From positions 702,621-724,249 of the forward strand of contig BFEA01000618.1 in assembly GCA_003427395.1 (NCBI GenBank): 21,629 bases of DNA, written 5' to 3'. This DNA comes from Chara braunii. Taxonomy: Eukaryota; Streptophyta; Charophyceae; Charales; Characeae. Shown here one piece after another: positions 9,002 to 18,228 of this stretch (its first letter is position 1; each line of letters begins with the position of its first letter). The translations under genes were made by a program, and so were the position numbers. The notes beneath the pieces were generated by a model. It was not told the origin of the DNA, did no database searches, and worked only from the letters and a program-made list of their open reading frames with translations.

Positions 9002-12000
9002 GAAAGTCTCTTAAAAGAGCAGCAAATTTATATCTTCAGTCACTCAATGTGAATGGCCTAGCGACTGTCAAACCTCAAAAAAGACAGGCTATCTATGAAC
9101 AACTCAAAGAAGTGGAAGGCAAAGACTGACCGGATACCATTTGTATACAAGAGACACACTTGATGGACAATGCAGATCATCAACACACACACAAACAGAT
9201 ATGGCATCATCAAGCCTTTAGAGCGCACTCCCCACGACCAGGTAGCGCAGGGGTAGCCATATGGATCCCGCCAGAATCAAGAATTGATCCCGTATACTGG
9301 AAAGCAGACAAGGAGGAGGGGAGATGGGTATTTATACTAGCAATGTTGGAATTAGAGGTCATAACTATCTTGTGTGTGTATGGCCCAAATGAGGTAGGGG
9401 AAAGGAGAAGGTTCTTCGAATCCATAAAGAACCGTCTCCCCGTAGGAATCCCAGTCGTGATGGCAGGAGATTTCAACGTAGCCCCCAACAGACATCTGGA
9501 TCGCTGGTAAATCCCCTCTCCCTGTCCAGCATATATTGAGATGGATGAGCAAATAATTGAGGATATGTGTCAGTCATTACACATTTTTGATGCTTATAGA
9601 CGCCTCTTCCCCACAAAAAGAACCTACACGTGCTTTAGAAGGGGTCAAAAGACAAGAACCTCGAAATTCCGCATAGACCTCATACTACTGTCAAAAGAGT
9701 TGGAAGGAGCGCTTCAAGTGGCAGACATCTTCCCGCTAAGTGTCTTTACAGGACTCGATCATGCCATGAATGCGATAATATTATCGGTCAAGAAAAAACC
9801 GGATCAAGGCAGAGGATTCTACAAATTGAACACTTCGATACTAAAGATCGATCGATTTATAGTATATCTACAAGACGTCTGGTCCTTCTGGAGGGAACAG
9901 AGGGACTTATATCAAGATGATATACTCTGGGTCAACAACGGTCTGAATGTTTTAGGCCGTAAATGCAATGAATATTCCAAATTGGTGGCTCAACAACGCC
10001 ACCTAGAAGAAATTAATATTCAGAAATAACTCATTGACTTACATCAACAAGAAGAGGAAGGTAAAAGTGATTCAGAACTAACCAAGATAAATACAGAAAT
10101 TAACAAATTGGAATCCAATCTACTTGATTATACGGAACATCGGTGGCAAGGGATCAGAAGCAGAGGTAAGATAAGAGGTCATATCACTGAAGGGACCATG
10201 GATGCTAGTTTTTTTGCACTAGCAAAGGCTAGAACATGCCGAACAATCATCGAAGTTTTTTCTAATCCCCAAACGAGTCATCAATCTATGGTATCATCGA
10301 CGGCAGAATGTACGAAAATAGCGAGAGATTTTTACAAGAATTTTTTCACTTCGGAATGCAAACACCTACAAAAGGAACAAAGAATGGAAGAGATTGAAGA
10401 GTTCCTGCAGCCCCTGAATAAAAAAATAAAAGAGCAACAGAAAGCTATGCTAGATCAACCACTGACAAAAGAAGAAATATAGACAGCCCTCATGATGATA
10501 GAGGAGGAAAAAACTCCGGGTATAGATGGACTACCCAAAAAATTCTGGGAAACAATGTGGGATTTTATCGTCCAAGACCTCATAGATTTCTACCACGCAG
10601 TTTGGATCTCAGGTAGAATGGGGGACCTAGTCAACCAAGGAGTGCTGACGTTGTTATATAAAAAAGGAGATAAAACAAATATTCGTAACTACAGACCTAT
10701 CACACTTATTCCAGTGGTATATAAATTGGCATCAAAGGCGTTAGCGAATCGTTTGCTGAAAATAGCCACTGAGATCATCCATCCTACTCAAACAAGATTT
10801 ATCGAGGGCAGAAACATTCAGGACAATATACTACTGGTTAACGAATTAATTAAATTATCAAGACAATCCAAACATAATGCCGTTTTTATTTTCATAGATT
10901 TTGAGAAAGCTTATGATCATGTGGATTGGTTCTTTCCGGACAAATGTTTGGAAAAGTTTAATTTTGGCCCCGGATTTAGGAAATGGATAGAGATCTTACA
11001 TTCAGACGCCTCCACCAGGGTAATGATAAATGAAAATCTAGCACCTCCGATTTCTCTCGAACGATCGGTGAGACAAGGAGATCCGATTGCCCCTCTTCTT
11101 TTCGTTTTTGTAATGGAGGCGCTAGCAACTAATCTAAGATGCAACAAAGACATTAAAAGAATACAGGCCAGTTATATCCCATAAGAAGCCATACATGTCT
11201 GTTCACTTTTTGTCAATGATCTATCCTTGATGGTAGAAGCTTCTTCTGATAATTTAGTAGCAATCAAGCTTTTAATGGACAAATTTTGTGAACTATCAGA
11301 CATGAGAATCAACTGGGGGACTAAAACTCAAGGATGGTGGATACATCATCAGGGAGTGAGACCCCCAGAACAACCAAGGATTAACTGGATGTCATTAACA
11401 ACTCCAATAAGAGTGTTAGGTATATCCTCATCTGCAGAAGGAAAACCATCAACAAACAACGAATGGATCTCCAAGCCGGCCTTAGCTAAATTAGAATTAT
11501 GGAAAGACAAGAAAACATCTTTTATTGGTCGATTAATGGTGATAAATAATGTGATCCTTGCTTCAATATGGTATAAATCAGCAGTATGGTCTCTTGACAA
11601 ATCTGCTCTCAAATCCTTACAGAGACAAATTACAACTTACCTTTGGAGAGGTAACCATGAGAATAAGAATATAATAAGCAGAGTGGTCTGACAAACGATA
11701 ATCCAACCAAAGACAAAAGGGAGATTGGGAATATAGGACCCTATCACTCAAACAAGGGCACTCTCCATTCAGTGGATACTAAGGTTGCTAGTCAATCAAA
11801 ACGTGTCCTGGTCAGAACTAGCTTGGGAGCAAATATCACGACTAGCTCCTTTAACTTCTGAAGGAAAACACTCGATGATATGGCTAGAAAATTGGTACTG
11901 GTCAATTCCAAAAGGAAGAATACAAGCCTCAACGCAAGAAAATGACCCACATCGTCGAACAACAATGGAAGATTTAAAAAATGACCCCTTTTGGAAGGAT

Positions 12001-13497
12001 CTAATACAGACTTGGCGCAAGCTACCACTTCCAGACAAAGTACCCCCAAATCGGTGGGAAGAAGTATGTCAACAACCTTTATTCAACAATAGATGGATCA
12101 CCGACTCTCGGGGGAGAATGCTTCACTGGATGGATTTCCCCTATAAGGGTTGGATAAAAAAAGGAATACTTAGGATTGGGGATATCTGCAACCCAGAGAT
12201 TCGGGACTGGTGCCCTCTCCCAGACCTCAAATCCAGCCTGCACTATTGTAGGAAAACAGGAGAGGCCCTGGAGAGCATAGTTGACTTTATCCCCCTAGAG
12301 TGGGTAAAGATCCTGAAGAAAGGGCCACAAATCAAGGAAGGGGATTGGGTGGGCATCCAAGGGGATCCGCAGTTAATTGGAAATGTAATAATGGTAAATG
12401 CAGATGGGGCCATTCTTATCTCTTTGTTGTCGCTCACACATGACAATATGATTAAGAAAAGTCAATCAAAGGAAACCAAATGGGTCACAACAGAGCAAGT
12501 GTTCAGGATTAGAGTCTTAAGGTGCAAAGATCACTGGCTAGCCTTTAGACCATCATGTGCGATTAATAAATTGACCTTAGACCCGGCAGCCTGGATATGG
12601 ACGGTCCCCATGGGGAGAAGAGGAAAATGCAGCCGCTCTCTTCACACACTAATAGTAAAATCAACCTACCAGATTCTAAGACCAAGGTTGAACCTGAAAG
12701 ATAGAGTGGAAGCAAGATGGATGAATCAACTGAATGTCAGCAAGGATGAATTAAGAAATATCAAATGGTTCAGAATGATAAAGAGCAAGCCGGCTAATAT
12801 CGTCTCACTACAATGGCAGATAGATCACCGATGTCTCCCAACTCATGATTGGATCATCGATAGATCCACTCTTGAGCAGAGAGGGGTCGCTTTACCTTGG
12901 TGTAAACTGTGCTGCTAAACTTTTCCGGCTAGGAAGATTCCGGAAACGATTGAATACATTTTTCTGCAATGTCCAGGTGCAGTCTGGCTGTGGCGCTGGT
13001 GGGATAGGATCTGGACCAATATTAACCCATCTCTCACCTGATCGTGGAAGTGGAAAACACTTTTGTGTGAAACCTGGTCCCCGGAGCATTTTGATGAATT
13101 TTCTCACAATTTATTTGTAAATGGAAGACGAGCAATTCTTTGGGCCCTATGGAGGCGCAGATGCACTTTTGAAATGGAGGAAGCAAGGCTAGAAGGACCA
13201 GAATTTACAGATTCAATTAAAATGCAAGTGCATACAGTTATCTCAGCTCAATGGGATAAATTAAAAGAAAAGATTAATTTTCTATCCTCAGAAAAAGAAA
13301 TCCAACAACATATAAAACAGTTCAGTGGTGCATGGCTAGGGGGGCCTCGAGGGGGTAAGATAGGGGAGATTAAAAGGAGCAGAAAAAGGGGGGAAAGCCT
13401 GGATGGACAAAAAAGAGAAGTCCAGAAGGATTTCCGTCTGATTTTTCATGAGTGGACAAATGTAGACCTCGCTGTACCCCTGCGTCCCCTTTCATAA
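9002..13497 (+). pseudogene. LINE B ORF2: AP-type endonuclease, reverse transcriptase, zf-RVT
   Basis: A single frame spans 4.5 kb with premature stops at 9127, 9508, 10027, 10480, 11182, 11689, 11734, 12916 and 13039 (another TGA at 9001 precedes it) and no frameshift; it ends at TAA 13495. The endonuclease shows SLNVNGL (from 9043), QETH (9148), YGPN, GDFN (9466), RIDLIL (9670) and DH (9757), the usual catalytic set. The RT shows YKKGDKTNIRNYRPITL, FIDFEKAYDHV (10891), RQGDPIAPLLF (11071) and FVND (11209-11220) where FADD is expected, so the first catalytic Asp of that box is Asn. The zf-RVT has Cys 12901 and Cys 12910, but Tyr (12955) replaces the His found in LINE A. The protein would nick target DNA and copy the RNA; this copy is dead. 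The true start is unclear. Confidence 0.9.
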
Positions 13498-13910
13498 TTC
13501 CCTGATCTCTTTCCTCCCTCATCCTTAAGCCTGGTTCCTTTGAGCTGGTATGGTCGTGAGCAGGAAGACAGGGATTGAAAGTCCGGTTTATGGAATCCTT
13601 TCAGGATCTGCAGTACGGCAAAACTTCCTACAAATTTCCCTCTATTTACTTCAAAAGATGGAAGAGGTAGAACTGCTAGCAACATCATGGTTATCTAGCG
13701 GCCATTTTATGGCTGAAGAGGCAGCTCTTACTGTTCTCATCAATTTCATCTTAGATCAGCATCAATTGTATGAGGGACGCTGGACCCGTTTTCCAGCAGG
13801 TGTAGCTCCCCACCAATAGATGGAGCCTCCTCGACTGTGCTAGCGGTACCTGCTCTTATCAACAACTCTAGCAACCGCTCGGGTTGTTTTCATAAAAAAA
13901 AAAAAAAAAA
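13498..13910 (+). mobile_element. LINE B 3' UTR with shared tail (T5)
   Basis: About 275 nt of unique 3' UTR precede the tail module (13774-13910). The tail has hairpin 1 (GCTGGA/TCCAGC), hairpin 2 (GCTCC/GGAGC), a distal block with AACAAC/GTTGTT complementarity just before the A tract, and 17 A. Because it ends a LINE with an RT, this copy identifies the tail as a LINE 3' end, probably the site from which the RT starts copying. Confidence 0.85.
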
Positions 13911-13918
13911 GGGTTGGG
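13911..13918. repeat. Target-site duplication of LINE B, right copy
   Basis: GGGTTGGG, identical to 5078-5085, directly after the poly(A). Confidence 0.75.
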
Positions 13919-14074
13919 AGGAGGTCACAGTCAACTGATAATGATGATAGATGTTTCATGAGAAGTATCCCCCTTAATATAAGCTAGGTCTGTGGTGGGT
14001 GAGTAGAGGGCGTGAGTCGCTGGTTGGTCTGGATCAACTAATGATGATGATAGGCGTCTCGATGATAAGTACCC
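13919..14074 (+). repeat. LINE C 3' UTR segment 2: tandem repeat, units 1-2
   Basis: This is part of a tandem array with units of 104-123 bp, each running from (GATAAGTACC) through a GTGGTGGGCGAGTAGAGGGC block to a GATGATGATAGGCGT block. Unit starts lie at 13960 and 14064 here, and at 16985 and 17108 beyond element D. The array was split by element D. Confidence 0.75.
14064..14074. repeat. Target-site duplication of element D, left copy
   Basis: GATAAGTACCC directly precedes the poly(T) and recurs at 16985-16995. The tandem array left of this point continues without loss after 16995, so exactly these 11 bases were duplicated. Confidence 0.85.
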
Positions 14075-14160
14075 TTTTTTTTTTTTTTTTTTTTTTACAG
14101 AAAGAAGCTCCAGTCTATTCGTGGGGAGCAGCACGTGCTGGGAACCGGGCCCAGCGTCCC
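14075..14160 (-). repeat. Shared LINE tail module of element D (T7)
   Basis: The reverse complement starts GGGACGCTGGGCCCGGTTCC and ends in poly(A). Hairpin 1 is GCTGGG/CCCAGC, against GCTGGA/TCCAGC in LINE A and B: both partners of one base pair changed, so pairing is kept. Hairpin 2 (GCTCC/GGAGC) is unchanged. The distal block before the poly(A) is missing, as in LINE A. Confidence 0.88.
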
Positions 14161-14187
14161 ATATGAACATACATCAGTTTGTAACAC

Positions 14188-14397
14188 CAAGGCCATTATC
14201 CGGCTTTGGCTGAGAAAAACCTGAGAATAGAAAATTCTAATGCTGATGACACTAATGATGTCAGTGATGACAAAAACATGTAGCTACACCTGCTGAGTCA
14301 GCCATACTGGACTCCTAATCCTGAACAACTCCAAGCCCTCCCTTACCAGGATATTGCAACTCTAGAACAAGACAAACCTATCCCCCCACTGCCATAA
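14188..14397 (+). pseudogene. Decayed open frame, Asp-rich, unknown
   Basis: The frame reads YPALAEKNLRIENSNADDTN, DVSDDKNM, a TAG, then SQPYWTPNPEQLQALPYQD and a TAA at 14395. Its composition looks protein-like and resembles the Asp-rich frame at 15578-15799. No family was recognised. It is antisense to element D, so it may come from an older sequence captured or nested in it. Confidence 0.3.
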
Positions 14398-14704
14398 CTT
14401 ATCTCTCCTCACTACCCAGACTAACCCCACCCCATAGGTTGTCAAGGTAGCCCCTCCTGGTTCACCATTGGCTTGCTTTCCTCCCTCAGCAAACCCCAGC
14501 TCTCTCTACAAGGCCTCCCACCCCTGCCAATTGCAGGTTACAGGGCTATGCCCCAGCTCTGGCCAGCGTTGTTCAGGCATCGGCAATCCAGGAGCATAGA
14601 ACAAAGCAACTTCAGCAGTTATCAGTCTAGGTTCGACGATCCCTGAATTCCTATGTCCCAAATAAAAAAGACGATCAGGTGCTGCCACGATTGTAGAACA
14701 ACAG

Positions 14705-15121
14705 GTGGCTGGTTTTGAAGTATTGAACTGTATTGAAATTATTAGATCTTTTTTTGACGCATCGAGTTTATTAGATCGTGAAAAGGATACGCTTCCATTG
14801 GTCACCGCTCAAACCAATCCGTACCCACTGTACCCTGTCTCATGCTGCCTCCACCGAGGAAAATCCCTCGGCCCCAACATAAAACAGATCCCCTCCCCTC
14901 CCTCCACCACATCCGCGAAGGCAACCAATCCCCTCCTAGAGGCTGTCTTTGCCCACCCCTTGTCCCTGTCTGCCCCGCTGGGGATGAAGGCAACCAACTC
15001 TCCAACCCCGGCCCCAGACTCAGACAATCCCCAATCTGCCCTACTCCCAATAGGGCTACTGCCTCCCACCATGCAACACCCCTGTAGAATAAGGCTCCCC
15101 TGTAACGGACCCCAGGGTTAA
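14705..15121 (+). pseudogene. Open frame, Pro/Ser-rich, unknown
   Basis: This gives 138 residues from an in-frame GTG; the frame is open a little further upstream and there is no good ATG. The first 40 residues look folded (FEVLNCIEIIRSFFDASSLL). The rest is Pro/Ser/Ala-rich, like gag-type or linker sequence. It ends before a diverged stretch and another open frame on the same strand (15184). Function not recognised. Confidence 0.25.
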
Positions 15122-15183
15122 TTTTTCGGGGACAGCTAACTAGTAGTCTATACCCACAACTGGCCAGCCCTATCCCAGGCTGA

Positions 15184-15799
15184 CAGTCCTACCGTCCTTC
15201 CCCTGGCTTGTCCCCTAACTTAGGCCAGGCGGATCTCAGACCTGCTGTGGGTAACTACCGTATGTGTGTACCCTGGGGTCTCAAAACCCCCCTGCCTGCC
15301 AAAATTCCAGCCGTAACCTCCGAAGTCCTATCCCTACTGAAGCGTCTGCAAAATTCAATGTTCAAATTAGGAAAAGGAAACTCATGAAAAAAAACAAAAT
15401 CCAAAAAATTCTCCTCAAGGACTAAGTAATCAAGAAGTAGGTAATCGAGATATAGGTAATCAAAGTATAGGTAATCTAGATGTAGGTAATCAAGATATCG
15501 CTAATCAGGATGTAAACATTAATGACTATTGGATAATTGGGTGGCCGAAAACGGTACCCTGAGACTGAAAGTTTTCAGATGATTTTAGTATTGATGATGG
15601 TAGTGATGATGATGGAAGTGTTATGGATGACTATTTGAGTGAAGCAAGCCTAAAGATACGACTAATGAACGATTGTGATGAGGGTGAGCATGCTAATGAA
15701 GCTGCCCAAAAGAAATATTAATTACTGACCTAAAATGAGGATGATAGTGCTGATGATCATGATACTGCAGATGGTAATGATGATGAGGATGTCAACTAA
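15184..15799 (+). pseudogene. Decayed gene with pentapeptide repeat and acidic region
   Basis: A frame open at 15184-15387 (GNYRMCVPWGLKTP ... SEVLSLLKRLQNSMFKLGKG) passes, through a shift at the A run 15387-15394, into another frame. That frame encodes six tandem copies of a (V/I)GNQD-like pentapeptide (15424-15513) and NDYWIIGWPK. It then meets TGA-GAC-TGA and continues in the same frame as a strongly acidic stretch (DDFSIDDGSDDDGSVMDDYL), with further stops, to 15799. Frame continuity across stops, together with in-frame repeats, supports former coding. No family was recognised. Confidence 0.4.
15424..15513 (+). repeat. 15-bp tandem repeat, six units
   Basis: The units are AGGTAATCAAGATAT and variants starting at 15424, 15439, 15454, 15469, 15484 and 15499. 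A 15-bp period keeps the reading frame and gives a pentapeptide repeat. Confidence 0.9.
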
Positions 15800-15937
15800 T
15801 TATCCATTGTATTGATGACGATTGTCTTACCGCGAGTGATGATGACTAGTAATCTTGATGGCGACTTGCTGATACACTCGAATTTCATGGTGCGCCCTAG
15901 ATCTTCGATATCTCATAATCCGTTGGGCCGTTTGATC

Positions 15938-15991
15938 TGAAATTTGGACCACCTCAGCTCCTCGCCATAGACCACGGTGGTCCAATTTTCA
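15938..15991. other. Inverted repeat / hairpin
   Basis: The arms at 15938-15953 (TGAAATTTGGACCACC) and 15976-15991 are reverse complements apart from one base, with a 22-nt loop. Pairing extends outward a few bases with one mismatch. A CpG-rich GCGCGC stretch follows at 15999-16040. Confidence 0.75.
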
Positions 15992-16089
15992 GCTCAGGGC
16001 GCGCGTCCAATCGCGCGCAATCGTCGAGCGCGCGCGCGCTATTTTCCTTGCTGCGTGCAGTTTTCTAGCGTGCGCGGCTCCTCTTCGTG

Positions 16090-16480
16090 GCAGTAACCTT
16101 GATTGATGATTGTTGAAATGATGACGATGATGACTGGTGACTATGATTTAAATGATGATGATAATGATGATGATGCTGATGATGCTGATTCTAATGCTGT
16201 TGCTGATGATGATGATGAGTACTGCTGACGAGAACCGCCTTAATGATGATGAAGAGCATCACCCTGATGATATTGGTGGCGACGGTGAGCAGCCCTGATG
16301 ATGATAATGGAACCCTTACGTTGTTCCTTTGAGTCATGCTCGACAACAGTGATGATGAAGAAATGATGATGGCAATGACGAACAGCCCTGATGATGATGA
16401 GGAAACCCCACCATGTTCCTTTGAGTTACGGCCGATCCCTGATGCTGATGAAAGAGAACGGTGGTGATGACGGGTAGGTA
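16090..16480. repeat. GAT-rich region with a 93-bp diverged duplication
   Basis: GAT triplets dominate and are interrupted. A unit starting AGCCCTGATGATGAT at 16291 recurs at 16384 (period 93) and includes a shared GTTCCTTTGAGT block. Triplet periodicity opens long frames on both strands, which are not evidence of genes here. Confidence 0.75.
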
Positions 16481-16868
16481 CTTCACTCGCACTTCGGGTC
16501 ACCCAAGGCTCACTCTGCTGAACTCCACAGGCATCCCCAGAGACACCTCACAGGCTCTATGCCACGGGCAAAAACGCAGCAGCAATGGAGTATGAACGCG
16601 GAACTCCCAGAAACCCCCCGGGAGTCAGTCTATTCTCCCTATCAACTTGTGACACGGTATAGACAAGCACCCTCGCTCCCCTCGCGTGTGCAAAACGCTT
16701 AACAAGCAGCTGCTGTAAGCTCGACCCCAGCCCTGCAACACCTCGTCACCCCACCAGCGCCTCTGTCCCGCCATCGCCATGCAACACTTCGTCCGTGTGA
16801 ACGCGCCAGAGCGAAGCCGGTTCACGCCAGGCGCCCTCCCGCTTCGCCGCCGCGGTCCGTACCGGGGC

Positions 16869-16890
16869 GCAGCGCTCCCGGTAGCGCTGC
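16869..16890. other. Perfect 8-bp hairpin in GC-rich DNA
   Basis: GCAGCGCT (16869-16876) and AGCGCTGC (16883-16890) pair perfectly around CCCGGT. It lies in the GC-rich 5' part of element D; its role is unknown. Confidence 0.6.
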
Positions 16891-16984
16891 ACCCCCTGTC
16901 TATTTCGGCATCAACTTCGAATGTCAAAACATGCCAGTTGCCAGAAGTTTATGGTGGGCATGCTCAATGCCAGCTATTTTGACC

Positions 16985-16995
16985 GATAAGTACCC
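16985..16995. repeat. Target-site duplication of element D, right copy
   Basis: GATAAGTACCC, identical to 14064-14074; the tandem array resumes here in phase. Confidence 0.85.
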
Positions 16996-17489
16996 CCCTT
17001 AATATCAGCTAGACTGTGTGTGGCAGACTAGGGCTGTGGTGGCCGAGTAGAGGGCGTGAGTCACTGGTTGGTCTGGATTAATTGATGATGATGATAGGCG
17101 TTTCGAGGATAAGTACACTGCCTTGAAATCAACTAGGACTGTGGTGGGCGAGTAGAGGGCGTGAGTTACCAGTTGTTCAACTTAGGGGCTAGTAGGAGAT
17201 TGCTTGGGCAGGGCGTCCGAGGTTCCCGTGCAACGAAGCTCGTTCGATTTCGCTTCCACCGGGGTTGGGTCATGGCTAGCCCTGGTGCCTGTCACTGCTG
17301 TTCAGTCGAAGTTCCGCTCGATAGGGGTAATGGTCCTGAGTGCTGGTCACACGGAGGTAGGATGGTAGAGATAGGGGGTGCGCTAGGAGTATTGACGTGA
17401 GGATGGGATGGGAAGGTAGCCTCGTTCTCTCAGGACGACCATGGCTGACCACTCCTGGCGATCAGTGTGTGCCTAGTAACTGGCATCGG

Positions 17490-17550
<61 letters not shown>
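16985..17550 (+). mobile_element. LINE C 3' UTR segment 3 and poly(A)
   Basis: After two tandem units (16985, 17108), the sequence from about 17188 to 17489 matches 20880-21180 base for base over long runs (for example GTGCTGGTCACAC, GAGTATTGAC, GAGGATGGGATGGGA). It ends in 61 A (17490-17550). Being colinear with the second copy, it is read as the distal 3' UTR of LINE C. Open frames through it are incidental. Confidence 0.6.
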
Positions 17551-17551
<1 letters not shown>

Positions 17552-17656
17552 GGTTCTGGGCTGGATGGGCCTCGTACCCACAGCTGCTCGCCAGAGACCC
17601 CCCAGACGTGCCGCATGGTGCTTCTACGTCAAAGACCCCGTTCAGACACAAAGGAC
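17551..17656. other. Flank of LINE C, no gene recognised
   Basis: Short GC-rich stretch between the LINE C poly(A) and element E. No duplication matching the bases after the poly(A) was found near 4390. Confidence 0.4.
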
Positions 17657-17669
17657 GAATCCGAATAGG
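17657..17669. repeat. Target-site duplication of element E, left copy
   Basis: GAATCCGAATAGG is identical to 19674-19686. A 13-nt exact match within 2 kb is unlikely by chance. The right copy starts 2 nt after the poly(A), so the boundary is slightly uncertain. Confidence 0.72.
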
Positions 17670-17871
17670 AAGATCAGAGATGGGTGTGGCTTGGCTGCTG
17701 CGTGGCTGCGCTCCATTACCGCTGGCCGACAGGGCTCGAGCAGGATTGTATCGGCTCGACCATCGCCTCATCATGATCAGGACATGGCGGAAACAAGAAC
17801 GAGGCGGTGATTCAGTGTGACTACCCTCCTCCTCGCCAATCGAACCGAGGGGTGAGTGAACACTCCGAAAC

Positions 17872-18027
17872 ATGAGCAACTCGGAAGACGCACAGTGCAG
17901 TGGGCGCAACATCAGCCTGGACCACAATGTCGCGGAGGTAAGAGATCTGCGGTTTCGCATAGCGAAATGGGAGCGCCTGACACGTGGAAGTAGGAGCTCC
18001 ATAACACCAAAGGAGATGGCGACCTGA
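17872..18027 (+). CDS. Small open frame, unknown
   Basis: ATG to TGA gives 51 residues, beginning MSNSEDAQCSGRNISLDHNV and followed by a basic, helix-prone stretch. A strong splice-donor-like GAG/GTAAGA lies inside at 17935-17943. No acceptor that clearly joins it to the frame at 18229 was identified. It may be an upstream ORF or first exon within element E. Confidence 0.25.
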   Translation: MSNSEDAQCSGRNISLDHNVAEVRDLRFRIAKWERLTRGSRSSITPKEMAT

Positions 18028-18228
18028 TACAAATTCAACGACGCCGGTAAACACCACCAACACTGAAGTGGCACGAACATATCTCAATTGTCCGCATCAG
18101 CTACTGGCCACGAAGGCGATTAAGAGAGTGCGGCCAGATAACAACCTGCTATAAGAACCTGTTGTGAAGCTCTCCTGCTAACCGGCAGCAGAGAATGAAA
18201 AAAACCACCATCATCAAGATAAGCGGCC

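Larger units (their letters stand above)
5086..13910 (+). mobile_element. LINE B: near full-length L1-type retrotransposon
   Basis: This 8,825-bp element is flanked by GGGTTGGG on both sides and ends in 17 A (13894-13910). In order it has a 5' leader of about 140 bp, ORF1 with a zinc knuckle and a long charged tail, a region of unrecognised fold, ORF2 with AP-type endonuclease, reverse transcriptase and zf-RVT, and a 3' UTR with the shared tail. It is inserted in the 3' UTR of LINE C. All coding parts are broken and the RT catalytic motif is altered, so this copy cannot move itself. One undetermined base (n) lies at 5466. Confidence 0.88.
14075..16984 (-). mobile_element. Element D: 2.9-kb composite retroelement with LINE tail, no LINE coding
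   Basis: On the minus strand this starts at 16984 and ends with the shared tail (14160-14097) and 22 A (poly(T) 14075-14096). It is flanked by an 11-bp duplication inside the LINE C tandem array. Its body has no endonuclease, RT or ORF1 similarity. It contains a GC-rich part (16500-16980), a GAT/ATC-rich part, an inverted repeat, and decayed open frames that run on the plus strand, antisense to the element. It was probably mobilised in trans by the LINE machinery. Later insertions into it cannot be excluded. Confidence 0.75.

Noticed and set aside
9002-13497. Stop codon reassignment (TAA/TAG as Gln, TGA as Trp), suggested by many in-frame stops with no frameshift
   Set aside because: TAG at 1962 faces Trp while TAA at 12916 faces Gln, and the stops differ between the two LINE copies, so random transition decay fits better than a new code.
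15424-15513. CRISPR-like array
   Set aside because: The 15-bp units are directly adjacent with no spacers, in eukaryotic transposon-rich DNA; it is a coding-type tandem repeat.
16191-16502. Minus-strand Ser/His-rich frame
   Set aside because: It is the translation of a GAT triplet repeat in another frame; periodicity alone keeps it open.
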